A DNA stretch of 18,920 nucleotides from Flavobacteriaceae bacterium (lineage in GTDB: Bacteria > Bacteroidota > Bacteroidia > Flavobacteriales > Flavobacteriaceae): NCBI GenBank assembly GCA_030633225.1, contig DAOVTF010000001.1, positions 1-18,920 on the forward strand, given 5' to 3'. Below the pieces are notes generated by a model. It saw nothing but the letters and a program-made list of their open reading frames with translations, searched no databases and had not been told where the DNA came from. Within the stretch, counting starts at the first letter, position 1. Every line of letters starts with the position of its first letter. Both the position numbers and the translations under genes were made by a program. This document shows, in pieces, positions 16,128 through 18,920 of the stretch.

Positions 16128-16334
16128 TTAATTACAACCACAACCACCACCTGTTTTACCTCCATTCGCTCCTGCCGCCGCCTCGCGATAAGTTTGAAAA
16201 GTAGTTTCGTACATTTCTGTTTTTAAAACAGATAAAACCATATCCGGATCATTAATATTCATTTTTTGATATTCCTTGACTGTTGAACAGGAAGAAATCA
16301 TTATTAAAAATAAAAGTGCTACAATAATTTTCAT
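16128..16334 (-). CDS. DUF4266 lipoprotein ending in GGGCGCN
   Basis: This is a tiny 68-residue lipoprotein. Its signal sequence ends in the lipobox ISSC, so Cys16 would be lipidated and the mature protein is only about 53 residues. The mature part has a short conserved-looking helix (about 30-50: DPDMVLSVLKTEMYETTFQTYREAAAG) and then a glycine-rich tail finishing GGGCGCN at the very C-terminus. This C-terminal motif and the YREAAAG block are the marks of DUF4266, a family of unknown function repeatedly found beside DUF3570 and ApbE. The paired cysteines could bind a metal, form a disulfide handled by the thioredoxin, or be modified. The codons for REAAAGA are unusually GC-rich for this genome. 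It sits 17 bp after apbE. Confidence 0.88.
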   Translation of the reverse strand: MKIIVALLFLIMISSCSTVKEYQKMNINDPDMVLSVLKTEMYETTFQTYREAAAGANGGKTGGGCGCN

Positions 16335-16351
16335 ATTTATTTTTTTACAGA

Positions 16352-17338
16352 TTATATTTTTTTTAATTGGATGCCTTTAGAAGCATGAATTTTATTTTTA
16401 TTGTCAATAACAATACATTCTACTCCATTTAATTGATCAATCATATCAATTCCAACTTCAGTACCCATTACAAATATTGATGTTGCTAAAGCATCTGCCA
16501 ATTCTGCTTTTGCTGCAAAAACAGAAGCACTAACTATACCGCTTGCCGGATAACCAGTTTTAGGGTTAATAATATGACTATATCTTTTTCCGTCAAATTG
16601 GATAAATTTTTCATAATTACCTGATGTCACGACAGCTCGATCATCTATATCAAACGATGAAAATATTTTATTCTTATTCAATGGGTTTGTAATGCCAACT
16701 TTCCAACTTTGACCATCGGGCTGCTTACCCCAGCAGTTTAAATCTCCAGAAGCATTTATTAATCCTGCTTTTACCCCTTTATTTTGCATTAACTTTTTAG
16801 CTTTATCAGCAGCATACCCTTTACCAATAGCACCAAAACCAATTTTCATTCCTTTCAATTTTAAAAAAACAGTCTGTTCTTTATAATCTAAAATAATGTT
16901 TTTATAACCTACTTTTTCTACCGATTTTTTTATCACTTCCGCAGAAGGCATTTTGACCATGGTTCCATCAAATTTCCAAATCTTATCCATAGATGCATAC
17001 GAAATATCAAAAGCACCATCAGTTATTTTTGAAATTTGTATTGATCTATTGATCAAATCAAATAATTCTTCGCTTACTTTTACTGGCGCTATACCTGAAT
17101 TATTATTGATCTTGGTAGTTTCAGAATTTTTATCCCATGAAGAAATAATATTTTCTATTCGCTTAATTTCTGAAACTGCACTGTCAATATACTCATTAGC
17201 CTCATTTTCTGATGAAGCCAGTATTGAAATATCAAACCTACTCCCCATCAATTTCAAAGTTCTATCATATTTCTTTTCTTGAGATAAAACCGAAAGTGAA
17301 AGAAAGAGTAAAAAAACAAGTATTAAATTAACCTTCAT
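16352..17338 (-). CDS. apbE: FAD:protein FMN transferase
   Basis: ApbE transfers FMN from FAD to a Thr/Ser of an exported target protein, using Mg2+. This 328-residue version carries a signal peptide ending LSQ but no lipobox Cys, so it should be soluble in the periplasm, unlike lipoprotein ApbEs. Family motifs are all present: MGSRFDI at 31-37, GAIGKGYAADKA at 169-180, NASGD at 195-199, SGNYE at 239-243, HIINPKTGYP at 255-264 and the metal-binding ADALAT at 281-286. It should be active. No FMN-binding-domain substrate (NqrC/RnfG type) is encoded in the window, so its target is either elsewhere or an unrecognised protein of this operon. Its ATG overlaps the thioredoxin stop (ATGA), and the DUF4266 gene follows after 17 bp. 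Confidence 0.96.
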   Translation of the reverse strand: MKVNLILVFLLFLSLSVLSQEKKYDRTLKLMGSRFDISILASSENEANEYIDSAVSEIKRIENIISSWDKNSETTKINNNSGIAPVKVSEELFDLINRSIQISKITDGAFDISYASMDKIWKFDGTMVKMPSAEVIKKSVEKVGYKNIILDYKEQTVFLKLKGMKIGFGAIGKGYAADKAKKLMQNKGVKAGLINASGDLNCWGKQPDGQSWKVGITNPLNKNKIFSSFDIDDRAVVTSGNYEKFIQFDGKRYSHIINPKTGYPASGIVSASVFAAKAELADALATSIFVMGTEVGIDMIDQLNGVECIVIDNKNKIHASKGIQLKKI

Positions 17339-17769
17339 TTTTCAAATGCAACTAATTCATTTACATAATCATTTGCAGTAATTTTTTTATAACCAGTTTC
17401 GCCTAAAACTGCCCCTTCTTTATTTAAAACTAAAACTAGTGGAAAATAGCCTTTTTTATTATATTTTTCAGCAAGAGAATCGTTATGTTCTTGTTGTTCT
17501 TTGCTCAACTTATTTGCTTTTCTTTTAGGAAAATCTAATTTTAACAATACCCAATTATCTTTAGCATGATTTTTAAAATCTTCACTTTCCCAAATATTCT
17601 TTTCTAATTTTATACATGGTGCACACCAATCAGATCCAGAAAAAACCATGACAATATTTTTATCTTCTTTTTGAGCCACTAAAGTCGCTTCATCAAAATT
17701 TGTATGCCAATCCTGTGAATAACTTGTAAGTGAAATAAAAACCAATAGGCTACTTATTAATATTTTCAT
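17335..17769 (-). CDS. Exported thioredoxin-like protein
   Basis: This 144-residue protein has a signal peptide (MKILISSLLVFISLTSYSQ) and a single thioredoxin fold of the Thioredoxin_7/DsbD-gamma sort. The redox centre is W48-C49-A50-P51-C52 in FSGSDWCAPCIKLE, and a cis-Pro candidate lies at Pro110 in YFPLVLVL. A lysine-rich insertion (about 81-105) precedes that strand. It would reduce or oxidise thiols in the periplasm; the two cysteines of the DUF4266 tail are obvious candidate clients, by inference. It is the first gene of the four-gene operon. It ends in TGA overlapping the apbE start by 4 nt, showing that TGA is a normal stop in this genome. A -7-like TATATTTC (minus, 17791 to 17784) lies just before the start. 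Confidence 0.92.
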   Translation of the reverse strand: MKILISSLLVFISLTSYSQDWHTNFDEATLVAQKEDKNIVMVFSGSDWCAPCIKLEKNIWESEDFKNHAKDNWVLLKLDFPKRKANKLSKEQQEHNDSLAEKYNKKGYFPLVLVLNKEGAVLGETGYKKITANDYVNELVAFEK

Positions 17770-17826
17770 ATTTATTCTTTTTTGAAATATAAGAAAATTT
17801 TAATAAAAAAGTGTTCTAAATGAGTA

Positions 17827-17856
17827 ATCCCATTACAAAGTCAATTATAATGGGAT
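17827..17856. repeat. 9-bp inverted repeat between the glutamine synthetase and thioredoxin genes
   Basis: ATCCCATTA (17827-17835) and TAATGGGAT (17848-17856) pair perfectly around a 12-nt loop. On the minus strand a T run (TTTTTT) comes only some 15 nt later, so this is a poor textbook terminator. It could still end the glutamine synthetase mRNA or act as an operator for the downstream operon. Confidence 0.5.
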
Positions 17857-17862
17857 AGAAAC

Positions 17863-17881
17863 AAATTTTTATTAAAAATTT
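17863..17881 (-). terminator. AT-only hairpin directly after the glutamine synthetase gene
   Basis: AAATTTTT (17863-17870) and AAAAATTT (17874-17881) form an 8-bp, all-A/T stem with a 3-nt loop, 5 nt beyond the stop. The stem is weak thermally. It may act together with the following 9-bp hairpin as an mRNA 3' end. Confidence 0.3.
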
Positions 17882-17886
17882 TAACA

Positions 17887-18920
17887 TTATCTAGTAAATA
17901 ACATTTCACGATATTTAGCCAATGGCCAAAGGTTATCATCAACCATTAACTCTAGCTTATCACAATGGTATCTAATCTCCTCAAAATAAGGTTTTACTTT
18001 ATCACAGTAAGTAATTGCTTTTTCTTCAACACCCTCCATAACATTTGCTTTTTTTCGCTCTTCAACCATAGCTTTTACTTTGGTAGTAATACTACTTATA
18101 TGTGATGATATTGATTTGATCAATTCCATTTGTTCTTTTGCAATTGTTTCAAACTCTTTACCAAAAACATTTTTTAATCCTGTTACATTTTTTATCAAAA
18201 TATTTTGATATTTAACAGCTGCAGGAATTATATGATTCATAGAAATATCGCCTAAAACTCTACCTTCAATTTGAATTCGTAAAGAATATTCATCTAACTC
18301 AATTTCATGACGAGCTTCAATTTCAACTTTACTCATCACTTCCATTTCATCATATAAATCAATAGTTTTTTTAGATACTTTTGCTTTCAAAGCAATAGGA
18401 GTAGTCTTATTATTACTTAATCCACGTTTTTCAGCTTCATCTTCCCATTCTTGTCCGTATCCATTTCCTTCAAACAATATGTCTTTAGAAGTTTTAATAT
18501 ACTCACGTAAAACATTAAAAATCGCTTCGTCCTTTTTTAATTCTTTTGTTGCTATTAATTTATCAACTTCAATTTTAAAATCTTTTAATTGTTTTGCAAC
18601 AATGGTATTCAAAATAGTCATTGGATTGGCACAATTCGCCATAGAACCAACAGCTCTATACTCAAATTTATTTCCTGTAAAGGCAAAAGGAGAAGTTCTG
18701 TTTCTATCGGTATTATCCAACATAATTTCAGGAATTTTACCAACAACATTTAATTTTAGATCTGTTTTTTCTTGAGGAGATAATTTTCCGTTGGTAACTC
18801 CTTCCAGTTCTTTTAAAACATTAGTCAATTGTTCACCTATAAAAACCGAAATAATTGCTGGTGGAGCTTCATTAGCACCTAAACGATGATCGTTACTTGC
18901 TGATGCAATACCAGCACGCA
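17887..18920 (-). CDS. glnN: Glutamine synthetase type III, C-terminal part
   Basis: The enzyme makes glutamine from glutamate, ammonia and ATP. The frame is open to the window's right edge, so about 344 codons are visible, roughly half of the usual 720-730-residue GSIII. The first visible residues read RAGIASASNDHRLGANEAPPA across the edge, followed by IISVFIGEQ. This is the hallmark NDHRLGANEAPPAIIS stretch of the GSIII catalytic domain. Later come SPFAFTGNKFEYRAVGS and ANPMTILNTIVA, then the long helical C-terminal domain specific to type III, ending LWPLAKYREMLFTR. A TTG at 18828 is internal, not a start. GSIII (GlnN) is common in Bacteroidota and is a dodecamer. The 116-bp gap to the next gene holds two hairpins. 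Confidence 0.95.
   Translation of the reverse strand, partial: RAGIASASNDHRLGANEAPPAIISVFIGEQLTNVLKELEGVTNGKLSPQEKTDLKLNVVGKIPEIMLDNTDRNRTSPFAFTGNKFEYRAVGSMANCANPMTILNTIVAKQLKDFKIEVDKLIATKELKKDEAIFNVLREYIKTSKDILFEGNGYGQEWEDEAEKRGLSNNKTTPIALKAKVSKKTIDLYDEMEVMSKVEIEARHEIELDEYSLRIQIEGRVLGDISMNHIIPAAVKYQNILIKNVTGLKNVFGKEFETIAKEQMELIKSISSHISSITTKVKAMVEERKKANVMEGVEEKAITYCDKVKPYFEEIRYHCDKLELMVDDNLWPLAKYREMLFTR

Noticed and set aside
16953..17282. Plus-strand 109-codon frame inside apbE
   Set aside because: It lies wholly within the well-conserved apbE and has no domain or start signal of its own.
1..18920. CRISPR array, insertion sequence, prophage, tRNA or rRNA
   Set aside because: No spaced direct repeats, transposase or integrase motifs, or RNA-gene sequences were seen on either strand.

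Overview
The window looks like a stretch of chromosome from a member of the Bacteroidota, most likely the Flavobacteriaceae. The DNA is AT-rich and genes are mostly preceded by A-rich sequence rather than a clear Shine-Dalgarno. Several intergenic regions carry the Bacteroidota -7 promoter box TAnnTTTG. The gene families also fit: L21 with a long Lys/Ala/Pro tail, GSCFA protein, MerR-LemA-TPM group, DUF3570/DUF4266 and type III glutamine synthetase. Nothing resembling an integrase, transposase, CRISPR array, tRNA or rRNA was seen. Almost every gene ends in TAA or TAG. The thioredoxin gene ends in TGA within a classic ATGA overlap, so TGA is a normal stop here.

Left part, plus strand (1-4112): the tail of an EamA-type permease; the rplU-rpmA ribosomal protein operon with its promoter, a hairpin at the predicted mRNA 5' end and a strong terminator; then a flippase, dut and TPR-protein cluster. 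The flippase starts with TTG and overlaps dut. The TPR gene is broken by one in-frame TGA where a Trp codon would fit.

Middle, minus strand (4119-8349): a LysE-type exporter, a PaaE-like ferredoxin/flavin reductase, and the group M23 peptidase, MerR regulator, LemA and TPM protein, read in that order. A 12-bp hairpin separates lemA from the TPM gene. A 10-bp inverted repeat lies in the divergent promoter region between the M23 gene and alaS.

Plus strand (8468-12063): alaS followed closely by a GSCFA gene. They converge on a small rhodanese gene, whose apparent terminator lies inside the last codons of the GSCFA gene. Upstream of the rhodanese gene is a perfect 16-bp palindrome of Crp/Fnr-like architecture (TGTAA-N6-TTACA). 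Next come an exported M20 amidohydrolase (minus) and an unrecognised multi-pass membrane protein (plus).

Right part, minus strand (14719-17769): a compact four-gene operon encoding an exported thioredoxin-like protein, the FMN transferase ApbE, a tiny DUF4266 lipoprotein ending in GGGCGCN, and a DUF3570 putative outer-membrane barrel. All four products carry export signals, so together they look like a cell-envelope thiol/flavin redox or metal-related module of unknown purpose. This is the best candidate in the window for an under-described system. The window closes inside a type III glutamine synthetase gene (minus), of which only the C-terminal half is present.
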